Shown one piece after another: positions 10,323 through 23,651 of a stretch of DNA of 64,000 bases; position 1 is the stretch's first letter; each line of letters starts with the position of its first letter. Source of the stretch: Prunella strophiata (taxonomy: Eukaryota; Chordata; Aves; Passeriformes; Prunellidae). The stretch spans positions 1,041,456 through 1,105,455 of the forward strand of contig JAZBQD010000005.1 in assembly GCA_036583965.1 (NCBI GenBank). The letters are read 5' to 3'. Position numbers and translations under genes: made by a program. The notes under the pieces were generated by a model, which saw nothing but the letters and a program-made list of their open reading frames with translations, made no database searches and had not been told where the DNA came from.

Positions 10323-13300
10323 ATGGAAGGCACCTCCTCGATGCTGGACGCCGAGGCCGTGGCGGACCTGGTGCTGCTGGACCCGCTGACCGAGGAGTCG
10401 CTGGTGCAGACGCTGCAGGAGCGATTCCGCCGGCGCGACATCTACGTGGGCAGCGGGACCGGGGGGCTCGAGGGGCGGGGGGCGGCAGGGGCTGCGGGGG
10501 TGGGATTTGGGGTATGGGATATGGGATATGGGGTACAGGATATGGGATGGGGATATGGGATATGGGGTACGGGATGAGGATTGGGATATGGGATATGGGA
10601 TGGGGATTGGGATATGGGATGGGATTGGGGATATGGGATATGGGATGGGATTAGGGATATGGGGTATGGGGTCAGGATGTGGGGTATGGGATGGGGATTG
10701 GGATATGGGATGGGAAGTGGATATGGGGTATGGGATATGGGTATAGGATGGGAAGGGGATATGGGGTATGGGGTCAGGATGTGGGGTATGGGATGGGGAT
10801 TGGGATATGGGATATGGGGTTTGGGATGGGGATTGGGATGTGGGGTATGGGATGGGGATTGGGATATGGGATGGGAACGGGATATGGGGTCTGGGATGGG
10901 GATTGGCAGGGCTATAGGGTCTGGGATGGGGAATGGGTTATGGGGTACGGGATATGGGGTATGGGGTATGGGATGGGGAATGGGATATGGGGTCTGAGAT
11001 GGGGATTGGTAGGGCTGCAGGGTCTGGGATGGGGAAGGGGATACAGAGTCTGACCTGGGGATTGGGAAGGCTGCAGGGTCTGGGATGGAGAGCAGTACAT
11101 GGGGTCTGGGATGGGGAGTGGAAGAGCTGCATATTCTGGGATTGGGGAGTGGGATGTGGGGTTTGGGATGAAAACAAGGATCTGGGATGGGGATGGGGAG
11201 CACCAGGACCTCCCAGCCCTTCATCCCTGCTGTCCTGCTGTCCCACAGACATACATTGGGAATGTGGTGATCTCAGTGAACCCTTACCAGTCCCTGCCCA
11301 TCTACACCCCAGAGAAGGTGGAGGAATATCGGAACTGCAGCTTCTTTGCCATGAAACCCCACATGTGAGCACAGGGAGGCTGGTGGTGCCCTCAGTCCCC
11401 TGGATTGTGCCAAGGGCATCACTCCCGGGCAATCCCAAGGCGTTGAAGTCCAAGAGAATCCACCTGGGGCAACACCACAGCCACAACGGGGGGGTCTTGG
11501 CGTTTCCTGAAGCCCCCAGATGGCTCCAGCCCCTTCCAACCCCTGTTTTCCCCAGCTATGCCATCGCTGACGATGCCTATCGCTCGCTGCGGGACCGGGA
11601 CAGGGACCAGTGCATCCTCATCACGGGCGAGAGCGGCGCCGGCAAGACAGGTACAGCCGGGGCCACAAGGGGGGCTCAGGGCACTGTGAAGAGCCCGTGG
11701 GGTGAGGGGCACTGCCCCAGCGCCCACCACCCCACACCAACGACCCCCCGCCCCTCCCCGGCAGAGGCCAGCAAGCTGGTGATGTCCTACGTGGCGGCCG
11801 TGAGCAGCAAAGGGGAGGAGGTGAACAAGGTGAAGGAGCAGCTCCTGCAGTCCAACCCTGTGCTGGAGGGTGAGTGCGGCACATCCTGAGCCCCGCCTCC
11901 CCCATTCCCGGACCTGCCAGGGCTCGGCGCTGTCCCCCTGTCCCGCAGGGTAACCCCCCGTCCTCTCCCGCAGCTTTTGGGAACGCCAAGACTGTCCGGA
12001 ATGACAACTCCTCCCGATTCGTGAGTGACATGGGCAGGGGGGCTGGACCCTGAGGGGGCCATGTGGGACCTGATGGGGCTGGGAGCACAAAGGGGATGGG
12101 GATGGGGGGAGTGGAGCTGCCAGTCCCACCAGGACCCCCTTCCCTGACCCAGCCCCCTCCCCCCAGGGCAAGTACATGGACATTGAGTTCGACTTCAAGG
12201 GCGAGCCCCTGGGAGGGGTCATCAGCAACTGTGAGTAGCCACCACCCATCCCACTCCACACACCCAGTGACACTGACCCTGTGGGAAATTGATTTGTAGA
12301 AAATTCTCCAAGCCTGACAGAAGGTTCACATAGTGTGCAATCTGTGTACAAAACTTGAGATAAAAAATACTGACTTAAAAAAAAAAAAACATAGAATAAG
12401 ACAGATGTTGTTGAGAGAGAAATAGAGCTAAAAACAAATTTCAAAAGATAGCCTTGCAAAAAAAGCTTTGTGAAGCTTTGCAAAATGCAGAGGATTTGCA
12501 GAATAAATTATTAAATTATCCAAGTGTTTATTCTATTCATTATCCAAGTCACAACACGATTTAATCCAACATGACCCCTCCCCACAGACCTGCTGGAGAA
12601 ATCCCGCATTGTCCGGCACGTGAAGGGCGAGAGGAACTTCCACATCTTCTACCAGCTCCTGGCTGGGGCTTCACCACAGCTGCTCCGTAGGTCCAGAGCC
12701 CACAGCGTGGAGGTGGAACAGGAGCTGGGGGGGTTCATGGCTGAACTGCCACCTCCTCTCCCCTCCACCAGAGCAGCTGAAGCTCCGCCAGGATTGTGGG
12801 CACTACGGATACCTGAAGCGAGAGGGCTCCAGCCTGCCTGGCATGGATGATGCAGCCAACTTCCACGCTATGCAGGTACCCACAGCAAGACAGGACCCCC
12901 CCCAACAAAAAATCCTGGAGCCCACCCCATCCCCTGAGCTGTTGTGTCCATCCCCAGGATGCCATGAGGGTCATCGGCTTCTCTCCCGCCGAGGTGACAG
13001 AGCTGCTGGAGGTGACGGCCGTGGTGCTCAAACTGGGCAACATCCAGCTGAGCAGCAGCTTCCAGGCCAGCTGGGATGGAGGCCTTGCAGCATCACCGAG
13101 CCCCAGGGTAGGGATGGGGATAGGGATGGGAATGGGGGGGTGGGGGAGACCCCCTCAGCCCCTCCTGGGCTCTGGCACCGCCGTCTCCTCGCACAGAGCT
13201 GCGCGAGATCTGCGAGCTGATCGGGCTGGAGCCCGGCACGCTGGAGCGGGCGCTGTGCTCCCGCACGGTGAAGGCGCGGGATGAGACGGTGCTCACCACC

Positions 13301-16300
13301 CTCACTGTCCCCCAGGTGAGCAGGGCCACCCCCAGCTATGGGGCTAATGCCCAGCAGCTCCCTATGAGCCACACCAGCTCCTCTCCCCTCTCCCCAGGGT
13401 TACTACGGCCGGGACGCGCTGGCCAAGAACATCTACAGCCGTCTCTTCGACTGGCTGGTGAATCGCATCAATGCCAGCATCCAGGTGAGCTCCAGGGGAT
13501 CCTGGAGCCTCAGCAGGACCCTGGGCCCCCACCCCACACAGGGCTCAACACCTCATTGTGTCCCCAGGTGAAGTCAGATGAGCAAAGGAAGGTGATGGGT
13601 GTCCTGGACATCTACGGCTTTGAGATCTTCCAGGTGAGTGAAGGACCCAGGCTCCTTTCAGGGGGTTGGGAACAGCAGGTGAGACACAGGGCAGGGCTGG
13701 AGGCTCGGGAAGCAGCTGCCCTACAGGACCCTTCTCTTGCAGGACAATGGCTTTGAGCAGTTCATCATCAACTACTGCAACGAGAAGCTGCAGCAGATCT
13801 TCATCCTGATGACTCTGAAGGAGGAGCAGGAGGAATACGTCCGAGAGGTACCTCCAGCCCCTGCCAGAGCACGGCCCCGAGGAGCTCCGGCCCCCCTGGG
13901 GCGGGGAAGTGCCGGAGACGGCTCCGCCACACGTCCCTCCCTTCGCCCCGCTCCCTGCCGAGAGCACATTGAATGGCAGGAAGGGATTCGGGATCCTCGT
14001 CCCCGTGGCCGGACGTCCGGTTCCTGCCCCACATCAGCTGGGGGTGTCCGTGGGGCAGGGCCTGGGTTATCCGTGTGTCTGACCCACACCTTACCCCCAG
14101 GGCATCCAGTGGACCCCGGTGGAGTTTTTCGACAACAGCATCATCTGCAACTTGATTGAGAACGTGAGTTGCCCACCCAGCGCTGGGATCTTGGAGTTCC
14201 AGCTCCCCCCACAGCCCGAACTGGGATTTGCTGGGGCCGGTTTGGGGTGACACCATCCATCACGGCACAGAGCACCACCGGGATCCTGGCCATGCTGGAC
14301 GAGGAGTGCCTGAGGCCCGGCGTGGTCAACGAGGACACCTTCCTCACCAAACTCAACCAGCTCTTGGCCACACACAAGCACTACGAGAGCAAGGAGACGC
14401 AGAACGCGCGGCGTGTCACCGACACCAGCCTGCCACCGCGCTGCTTCCGCATCCACCACTACGCCGGCAAGGTCCGGCAGTGCCAGCTCCTCTTCCCAGT
14501 GCCACACTCCTCTTCCCAGAGCCCTGCTCCTCTTCCCAGTGCCACACTCCTCTTCCCAGTGCTACACTCCTCTTCCCAGCACCCTGGTCCTCTTCCCAGT
14601 GCCCTAATCCTCTTCCCAGTGCCTGATCCTCATCCCAGAGGCCTGATCCTCTTCCCAGAGCCCTGATCTTCTTCCCAGTGCCCTAATCCTCTTCCCAGCA
14701 TCCTGGTCCTCTTCTCTGTGCCACACTCCTCATCCCAAAACCCTGCTCTTCTTCCCAGAGTCCTGATCTTCTTCCCAGAGCCCTGATCTTCTTCCCAGAG
14801 CCCCGATCCTCTTCCCAGAGCCCTGATCTTCTTCCCAGTGCCACACTCCTTATCCCAGAGCCCTAATCCTCTTCCCAGTGCCCTAAGCCTCTTCCCAGCA
14901 CCCTGGTCCTCTTCTCTGTGCCACACTCCTTATTCCAGAGCCCTGCTCCTCTTCCCAGAGCCCTGATCCTCTTCCCAGAGCCCTGATCTTCTTCCCAGCA
15001 CCCCAATCCTCTTCCCAACACCCCAGACCTTTTCTCAGCACCCCAATCCTCTTCCCAGCACCCCAGTACCTTTTCTCAGCACCCCAGTTCTCTTCCCAGC
15101 ACCTTGGTCCTCTTCCCAGTGCCTCAGTTCTCTTCCCAGTGCCCCGCTCCCCCTTCCCAGCTTCACACAGGAGATGTGGGGCTGGACTGGGAACACACTG
15201 GAGATGCTGCCCCCCTCCCTGCCCGGGTGCTGACCCCACTGCCCCCACAGGTGACCTACAATGTGACGGGCTTCATCGAGAAGAACAACGACCTGCTCTT
15301 CCGCGACCTCTCGCAGGCCATGTGGGCAGCCCGGCACACGCTGCTGCGCTCGCTCTTCCCCGAGGGGGACCCCCAGAAGGTCTCCCTCAAGCTGCCCCCC
15401 ACTGCAGGCTTCCAGTTCAAATCCTCCGTGGCACTGCTGATGAAGAACCTCTACTCCAAAAACCCCAACTACATCAGGTACAGAGCCCGCCGGGGGGGAC
15501 TCCAACACCCCAAAACCCCCTCAAACCACCCCAAAACCCCCTCAAACCCCCTCCAAACCACCACTGTGCCCTGCAGGTGCATCAAACCCAACGACACCAA
15601 GTCAGCCATGGTGTTCACGCCGGAGCTGGTGCTGGCCCAGGTGCGGTACCTGGGGCTGATGGAGAACGTGCGGGTGCGGCGAGCGGGCTACGCCTTCCGC
15701 CAGCTCTACGGCCCCTTCCTGCAGCGCTACAAGATGCTCAACGCCCGCACGTGGCCACGCTGGGATGGTGGGGACAGGTATGGAGCTGGCACAGACCATG
15801 AGGGGCAGGGGGGCTGCCAGGGGGGCTCTGACTGGCCTCGTTTTTACCGTGGTGCAGGGAGGGAGTTGAGGTGCTGCTGGCGGGTCTGGCGTTCCCCGCT
15901 GAGGAGCTGGCGTTCGGCCACACCAAGATCTTCATCCGCTCGCCACGCACGGTGAGTCTGGGAAGGGGGGAGCCCAAGGGGGATCCAAATTTATCCTGGG
16001 AGGCCCCTGGGGCTGCTCAGTGAGCCGATGCTTGCTGTGGTTGTGCCCAGCTCTTCGACCTGGAGCGGCAGCGCCAGGAGCGCGTGGCCCAGCTCGCCAC
16101 CCTCATCCAGAAGATGTTTCGGGGCTGGCGGTGCCGGACCCAGTACCAGCTGATGCGCAAGAGCCAGATCCTCATCTCTGCCTGGTTCCGTGGCCACAGG
16201 GTGAGGACAGGCCAGGTCCTGGCCGTGCTTCTCCTGCCCATTCCTCTCCCCCAGGCTCTCCAAGCCCACCCCACTCACGCCCTCGTTCCCCCACAGCAAA

Positions 16301-19300
16301 AGAACCAGTACAAGCAGATGAAGAGGTCAGGCACTGATCCTGCAGGCTTATGCACGGGGCTGGAAGGTGAGGGCTGGGCAGCCCCAGGGCCACCATGGGA
16401 CTGGCCTGGTGTGGGGGAGCAGGGTGGCTGGGGACAGGGGCTCTGCGTGCCCCACGGTGGGACCAGGAGCTCCGTGTGTCCCACGGTGGGACCAGATTCA
16501 CCCTCATCTCCTCTCCCCGTCTTTCCTCCTTCTCTCCTGCCTCTCTCCTGCCTCTCCCTCTCTCTCCATGTCTGTGTTGGTGTCTCCCCCTCGGGCTCTC
16601 TGGGCTCTCCTCCCCCCTGCAGTCTCGCCGGCTCCTCCGGGAGCTGAAGTCCCAGTGCCGACGCCACGCGGCCGCCACCACCATCGCCGCTCACTGGAGA
16701 GGGTACCAGGTAACGGGGCCACGCCCCCTCAGGCCACCTCTGTCCTGCTGTCCGTGCCGCTGTGTCCGGGCTGTCTGTCTGTCTGCCCACCCCACTCCTG
16801 CCCACCCTGTCGGGCTGGAGCCTCTGTCCTCTCCACTGGGGTCAAACAGGGATGGGGGATGTGGGGGGCGTGGGGGACGTGGGGGGTGGGACACCCTTGT
16901 CCTTCGTGGGGCTGGTGGTGGTGTCCCGTGTCCTCACTGCTGGCACTGTCCCCGCAGGCACGCAAGACCTACAGGAAATATTTCCGTTCCAGCGCCAGCA
17001 CCTGCCTGGCCAACTTCATCTACCGGAGACTGGTGAGTGGGGCTGGGGCAGAGGACCACCTGCCCATGCTGACCACCTGCCCATGCTGACCACCTGCCCA
17101 TGCTGACCACCTGCCCATGCTGACCACCTGCCCATGCTGACCACCTGCCCATGCTGACCACCTGCCCATGCTGACCACCTGCCCATGCTGACCACCTGCC
17201 CACACTGACCACCTGCCCATGCTGACCACCTGCCCATGCTGACCACCTGCCCATGCTGACCACCTGCCCATGCTGACCACCTGCCCATGCTGATCCCGTG
17301 TCCACGCTGACCTCCTGCCCATGCTGACCTCCTGCCCACAATGACCACCTGCCCACACTGACCACCTTCCCACGCTGACCACCTGCCCATGCTGACCACC
17401 TGCCCACACTGACCACCTGCCCATGCTGACCACCTGCCCATGCTGACCACCTGCCCATGCTGACCACCTGCCCATGCTGACCACCTGCCCATGCTGACCA
17501 CCTGCCCATGCTGACCACCTGCCCATGCTGACCACCTGCCCATGCTGACCACCTGCCCATGCTGACCACCTGCCCATGCTGACCACCTGCCCATGCTGAC
17601 CACCTGCCCATGCTGACCACCTGCCCATGCTGACCACCTGCCCATGCTGACCACCTGCCCATGCTGACCACCTGCCCATGCTGACCACCTGCCCATGCTG
17701 ACCACCTGCCCACACTGACCACCTGCCCATGCTGACCACCTGCCCATGCTGACCACCTGCCCATGCTGACCACCTGCCCATGCTGACCACCTGCCCATGC
17801 TGACCACCTGCCCATGCTGACCACCTGCCCATGCTGACCACCTGCCCATGCTGACCACCTGCCCATGCTGACCACCTGCCCATGCTGACCACCTGCCCAC
17901 ACTGACCACCTGCCCATGCTGACCACCTGCCCATGCTGACCACCTGCCCATGCTGACCACCTGCCCATGCTGACCACCTGCCCATGCTGACCACCTGCCC
18001 ATGCTGACCACCTGCCCATGCTGACCACCTGCCCATGCTGACCACCTGCCCATGCTGACCACCTGCCCATGCTGACCACCTGCCCATGCTGACCACCTGC
18101 CCATGCTGACCACCTGCCCATGCTGACCACCTGCCCATGCTGACCACCTGCCCATGCTGACCACCTGCCCATGCTGACCACCTGCCCATGCTGACCACCT
18201 GCCCATGCTGACCACCTGCCCATGCTGACCACCTGCCCACACTGACCACCTGCCCACACTGACCACCTGCCCATGCTGACCACCTGCCCATGCTGACCAC
18301 CTGCCCATGCTGACCACCTGCCCATGCTGACCACCTGCCCATGCTGACCACCTGCCCATGCTGACCACCTGCCCATGCTGACCACCTGCCCATGCTGACC
18401 ACCTGCCCACACTGACCACCTGCCCATGCTGACCACCTGCCCATGCTGACCACCTGCCCATGCTGACCACCTGCCCATGCTGACCACCTGCCCACACTGA
18501 CCACCTGCCCATGCTGACCACCTGCCCATGCTGACCACCTGCCCATGCTGACCACCTGCCCATGCTGACCACCTGCCCATGCTGACCACCTGCCCATGCT
18601 GACCACCTGCCCATGCTGACCACCTGCCCATGCTGACCACCTGCCCATGCTGACCACCTGCCCATGCTGACCACCTGCCCATGCTGACCACCTGCCCATG
18701 CTGACCACCTGCCCATGCTGACCACCTGCCCATGCTGACCACCTGCCCATGCTGACCACCTGCCCATGCTGACCACCTGCCCATGCTGACCACCTGCCCA
18801 TGCTGACCACCTGCCCATGCTGACCACCTGCCCATGCTGACCACCTGCCCATGCTGACCACCTGCCCATGCTGACCACCTGCCCATGCTGACCACCTGCC
18901 CATGCTGACCACCTGCCCATGCTGACCACCTGCCCATGCTGACCACCTGCCCATGCTGACCACCTGCCCATGCTGACCACCTGCCCATGCTGACCACCTG
19001 CCCATGCTGACCACCTGCCCATGCTGACCACCTGCCCATGCTGACCACCTGCCCATGCTGACCACCTGCCCATGCTGACCACCTGCCCATGCTGACCACC
19101 TGCCCATGCTGACCACCTGCCCATGCTGACCACCTGCCCATGCTGACCACCTGCCCATGCTGACCACCTGCCCATGCTGACCACCTGCCCATGCTGACCA
19201 CCTGCCCATGCTGACCACCTGCCCATGCTGACCACCTGCCCATGCTGACCACCTGCCCACACTGACCACCTGCCCATGCTGACCACCTGCCCATGCTGAC

Positions 19301-20714
19301 CACCTGCCCATGCTGACCACCTGCCCATGCTGACCACCTGCCCATGCTGACCACCTGCCCACACTGACCCCTCTCCATGCTGACCACCTGCCCACGCTGA
19401 CCCCCTGCCCACGCTGATCCCATGCTCACACTGATCCCATGTCCACACTGACCCCTCTCCATGCTGACCACCTGCCCATGCTGACCACCTGCCCACACTG
19501 ACCACCTGCCCACGCTGACCCCCTGCCCACGCTGACCCCCTGCCCACACTGACCCCCTGCCCACGCTGACCTCCTGCCTACACTGACCACCTGCCCATGC
19601 TGACCACCTGCCCACACTGACCACCTGCCCACGCTGACCACCTGCCTACACTGACCACCTGCCCACGCTGATCCCATGCTCACACTGATCCCATGCTCAC
19701 ACTGATCCCATGCTCACACTGATCCCATGTCCACACTGACCCCTCTCCATGCTGACCACCTGCCCATGCTGACCCCCTGCCCACACTGACCTCCTACCCA
19801 CAATGACCACTTACCCACACTGACCCCCTGCCCACGATGACCACCTGGCCACGCTGACCCCCACCCACAGACAGTCCCACGCCTGCTGCTCCTCACCACC
19901 GAGCACCTGGTCCTGGCTGACCCCAAGGCTGCCCAGCCCAAGACCGTGCTCAGCCTCAGTGACATCCGTGGTGTCTCAGTCACCCGCTTCTCCGACGGCT
20001 TCCTGGCCCTGCACCTCAAGGAGGTACCTGGGGAGGGGGGCCCTGGGGGCTCAGGGGGTCCCCAGCAGGGCTGACCCCCCGTTTGCCCCACAGGTCTCCA
20101 CAGTGGGGGCCAAAGGTGACTTCCTGCTGGTCAGTGACCACCTGATCGAGCTGGTCACCCGCCTGTACCAGACCTTCGAGGCCACCACGGGGCAGGCGCT
20201 GGCCCTGCACATCACTGACAGGTGTGGGCGTGGCTTTGGTGGGCGTGGTCACAGTGGGTGTGGTTAAAATGGGTGGAGTCTGAAGGGCAGGACTACAATT
20301 GGTGGGGTGGGGGCACAGAGGGCGTGGCTTCTGTGGGTGGGGCCATTGGGGTGGGGCTACAGTGGGTGGGGTTATTGTGGGTGGGACAGGGCGGTGCCCA
20401 GGGTGGGATTGGGGTGGGGGTGGAGCCTCCAAGGGTGGGGCACCATGTGAGTGACCTGATTGGCTGCAGCAGGAAGATGCTGAGGAGGGGGTGTAACCAA
20501 GGCAGCTCATTGGACAATGAAGGGAGCAGGTGTGGGTGTGTCCCCCCTCCCACCTCTCCATCCTGACCCCTCCCCATCCTCCCCTCCCAGGTTCTCCACC
20601 CGCTTCCCAAAGGGTGACGTGTCCATCACCGTGGTGGAGTCACCCAAGGCCAGCACTAACGGCCCTGTCTGCAAGAAAAAGGGCAGCAACAAGATGGAGG
20701 TCCTGGTGCACTGA
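10323..20714 (+). CDS. MYO1A: MYO1A, brush border myosin I heavy chain
   Basis: Single-headed class I motor of intestinal microvilli linking actin core to membrane. About 24 exons: 10323-10445, 11249-11364, 11556-11650, 11765-11869, 11974-12020, 12167-12230, 12588-12686, 12772-12875, 12958-13107, 13199-13315, 13398-13484, 13568-13633, 13743-13847, 14101-14163, 14271-14471, 15251-15477, 15577-15777, 15858-15951, 16051-16200, 16297-16366, 16623-16709, 16958-17032, 19871-20023, 20094-20221, 20591-20714. Motifs: P-loop GESGAGKT, switch I NDNSSRFGKY, switch [10 protein letters not shown], then calmodulin-binding IQ repeats ([24 protein letters not shown]). The tail (TH1) resumes at [19 protein letters not shown] and ends [12 protein letters not shown]. 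Roughly 150 TH1 residues between IYRRL and TVPRL are absent; a minisatellite lies there. One extra G at 16330-16331 breaks the frame between QMKRS and [11 protein letters not shown]. Confidence 0.93.
10505..11190. repeat. ggatatggg-type minisatellite in MYO1A intron 1
   Basis: Imperfect repeats of gggatatgggatggggatt and gggtatgggat fill the intron, starting about 55 bases after the donor of the first coding exon. The plus strand is G-rich and nearly free of C. Long P/H/S-rich frames on the minus strand come from the repeat. Confidence 0.9.
12285..12560. mobile_element. AT-rich dispersed repeat in MYO1A intron 6
   Basis: The block tgtgggaaattgatttgtag...aagcctgacagaagg...gagctaaaaacaaatttcaaaa is shared, at clearly recognisable but diverged level, with 54335-54690 in a PRIM1 intron. 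It is AT-rich in a GC-rich setting and begins TGTGGGAA, so an old LTR or DNA-element fragment is likely. Its family is not identified. Confidence 0.55.
14490..15145. repeat. 20-bp minisatellite in MYO1A intron after exon 15
   Basis: Units of about 20 bp (cctgatcctcttcccagagc and variants with gtgccacactcc) begin about 20 bases after the weak donor AAG|GTCCGG. Each unit carries a ctcttcccag acceptor-like string, so the array holds dozens of decoy 3' splice sites ahead of the true acceptor at 15250. Confidence 0.92.
16623..16709 (+). CDS. MYO1A: MYO1A 87-bp cassette exon adding an IQ motif
   Basis: This exon (acceptor ctgcag, donor gtaacg) encodes exactly 29 residues, beginning [11 protein letters not shown] and ending AAHWRGYQ, with an IQ-like basic helix. 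It is in phase 0 on both sides and can be skipped without changing frame. Chicken brush border myosin I is known to have an isoform with a 29-residue calmodulin-binding insert at this point, so alternative splicing is likely here too. Confidence 0.75.
17055..19868. repeat. 17-bp minisatellite, about 2.8 kb, in MYO1A
   Basis: The unit ctgaccacctgcccatg is repeated with near identity from about 17060 to 19360 (some units carry cacact instead of catgct), then degenerates to 19868. It starts about 30 bases past a splice donor and ends at the next acceptor. A 17-bp unit without stop codons opens all three minus-strand frames for 790-900 codons; these are artefacts of the repeat. Confidence 0.97.
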
Positions 20715-20830
20715 GGGGACCCTCACCCCTCACCAGGACCCCCACCCTCCCACTGGCACCCCCGACCCCCCCTTTGTGTCATTCCCCACCCCTGCAGGTG
20801 CTGGCAGCACCCAGGCATGACTCCAAACTC

Positions 20831-20836
20831 ATTAAA
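20831..20836 (+). terminator. MYO1A: poly(A) signal ATTAAA of MYO1A
   Basis: ATTAAA lies 117 bases after the MYO1A stop, followed by a TG-rich stretch. It is the common variant signal and the first candidate downstream. Confidence 0.65.
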
Positions 20837-20839
20837 AGG

Positions 20840-23651
20840 ATGCTGAGGTGTCAGTCCCAGGGCAGTGTCACCCCTTTACAGGCAGGGTGGGACCTCAGGG
20901 GACAGTGCCCAAGCTGGGGGGCACAGCCCAGCCTGGTGATGTAGCCCCTCATCCTGGCCTCCTGCTTTTCCTGACTTTTCCTGATGCCTGATTGCAGCCA
21001 GTGCTCAGCTTGTGGTGATTGGAAAGGCTCCAAATTGTGGCCACTTTTCCCATCAAGTGGCTCACAGCTCGAGCTGCTTCAGAGGCAATTTCTTGGCAGC
21101 CGTGGGTGGCTGCATGTGAGGTTCCTGTCATCCTCCTGCCTGCACTGGACATCCTTGTCCCCCTCCCCAAGGTCCCCCCACCCTGCTACAGGACACCCAT
21201 GCAGGGGCTCCTTGCCCTGGCTGGTGCTGGAGCTGCACTTGGGGACCAGGGACATGGAGAGTGGGACAAAGGGAAGTCACTGCACAGCCCCAGTGATGCT
21301 GCAGCCCAGGACATGTGGGACCTCCATCAGTCCTGCACCCCCAGGTGCCTCAGGACCCCCATCAGGACCCCCATCAGGACCCCCACCAGTCCTGCAGTGC
21401 CCAGGGCTCTCAGGACCCCCACCAGTCCTGCAGCTCTCAGGATATGTGGGACCCTGCCAGTCCTCCAACCCTGAGAATCCTCAGGACCCCCATCAGCCCT
21501 GCAGCCTCCAGGTCCTTCAGGAGCTCCATCAATCCTTCAACCCCCCCAGCATCCTTGAGACCCCTCCAGACCCCCATCAATCCTCCAGCCCCCTGAACCC
21601 TCAGGACTCCCACCAGCCCTGCAGCCCCCAGGACCCCACAGCCCCCATCACAGGGCCTCCCCCCCTTTGCTGCCTTTCCCCCCCTGCACTCATCAAGCTC
21701 TTGAAGAGGGTTTTTATCCTGTCCCCACACATCACCCGCGTTACCTCCGGGAGCTGCCAACTCCCCGTCACGTCACCATCAGCACCAGCTCCCAGGTGGG
21801 CCCCGCAGCTCAGTTTGTCGTGCAGGGGGGGCAGCTCCCGCACGTGGGGGGGGCACGTGAGTGTGCACGGTGGCACTTTGGTGGCCTGGCCGCGTCCCAG
21901 CACCGAGGGCTCCCCGCTCTCCGCCGCGGGCTCCGTCACGTCCCAGCGCAGGGACCTTCCCCTGGCGGCGAGGGGCGAGAGCCGTAAACAAGCCCGGGGC
22001 ACCGCGGCTCTTCACAGCTGCGTCGCACTTGGCATCTCACAAGTAGGTGTTATTAATTAATTAGACCGGCTCTGGCCAGGCTCCGGTTTAATTAACGTTC
22101 TCGGCACTGCAGATGCTGCCCTGCCCCGGGCTGTGTTGCCACGTGAGCCGCCGCTGCCGGCCGCCTTCCCCGGGGGCTGCCGCAGCCACCGGAGCAGTCG
22201 CCGCTGCCTGTTGCTTGGGATGGAGTCCTTGGCTTTCATTTGTTGGCCCTGAATTCCCTCTATCCTCGTGCCCCTCTGCTTTCCCCCAAAATTTCCTCCC
22301 CGTCTTCCACCTTGGCACATCCTGGCACGAGAGCGGGCAGGCCGGGAGTGCTGCGATGGGGCAGGGTGTGAGGCACGTGTGAGTGTGTGCGGGCACACCC
22401 GTGCTCGTGTGTGCACGGCGGGAGCCTGGCCCATCCCCTCTCCCCCGTGAGACCCCCCCAAATCCTGGCTGCAGAGCCCAGCATCGAGCCAGGACCATCC
22501 CTCCGTGTCCCCACACGTGCCAACAGACACATCGTGACGTCCCCACAACGAGGGGCTGGGGGCTGCGTGGGCACGGTGCCCGTGTGCTGACCCCCCAGCC
22601 CGGGGTGCCAGCGTGGGCACGCGTGTGCCGCTGTGTGACTCCGCGTGTCACGGTGCCTGCGTGGGCGTGAAGCTGCAGGGTAGGGGGGTACCACCCCCCC
22701 GGCCCCCATTGGCAGCTCTCCTCTTGCCCACCCACGCCGTGCCATGGGCAGAGCCCCTTATTTAGCGCCGCGCAGCAGCCGCTGCCCTGGTACTTCGCCT
22801 CCCGGCTGAGCCCGGGCCGGGGGAGCTGCCCAGCACCACCGCTGCCCACCACCGCTGCCCTCTGCTGCTGCCCATCACCACGCCTCGAGGAGTCTCCGCT
22901 CCTCAGCCACCGGCGGCGAGGGTCCCTCAGCCCTCGGCTCCACCGGAGGGCTCGGCAGGTCTGTGTCCCACCGTCCCGGGGGCTTCCCGGGGTCCCGGGG
23001 AGCTGCTGTGCCCTGTTCTCACCCCGCTGGGGTTAGGGGAAGGCAGAAGGAGGAAGAGGAGGTTGGGCAGCGCTGGGGAGGGCACAGGCAGGAGGAGAGA
23101 TGGGGTGAAGGTGTCGCTTGAATTTGGGGAGGGTTTGGTGGGGGGCTTCTGGAAGCAAATCCGGCTGTGGGCAAGCATGAGTGTGCCAGGGGATGCCAGT
23201 GTGCCAGGGAGCGTGCCAGGGGTGTGCTGAGACGGGTGAACGTGCAGGACGGAGCCCGTGCCCCACACTCATCAGGGTTTCCACGGCTCGTGTGTGAGTG
23301 CCCAGCCGTGGCACCACGGGCACGAACGGGGACAAGGCACCTCCGGGGCCACAGCAGGGCCGTGTCCCCCTGCAGGCCCCGTAACGGGACCCCCACCCCG
23401 GTAAAGCACCCCCGGGGTACAGCCCAAGGGACACCGGCAGCCCGGGAAGCGCCGCGGTCCCTCCTCCGCACACCCGAGAGGGGGTCCCGCCGCCCCCGGT
23501 CCGCCCGTCTCCCCTCTCGCTGCTTTCCCTCCCCAGAGCCCGGTACGGTCCCAGACTCATCCCGGGTCTCCCCATCGAGGGCTCGCCGGCTCGGAACAGC
23601 CCCGGGCCCCGCCGCTCCGTCGCTGATCGCTGCCCCCGTCTCCCCCCGAGG
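20840..23651. other. MYO1A-TAC3 spacer
   Basis: A tandem stretch of caggacccccatca/ccagtcctgcagc units occupies about 21330-21660. An AT-rich island at 22040-22100 (ttattaattaattagacc, gtttaattaacg) stands out in GC-rich surroundings and could be a homeodomain or HNF1-type regulatory site. A TATA-like ttatttagc at 22758-22766 might mark the TAC3 promoter and a 5' untranslated exon. No other coding sequence is recognisable. Confidence 0.4.

Noticed and set aside
16934..19683. Minus-strand open frames of 790-900 codons, in all three frames, with repeats of [15 protein letters not shown] type
   Set aside because: They are the translation of the 17-bp minisatellite, which lacks stops in every minus frame. 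No start context, splice pattern or known domain supports a protein.
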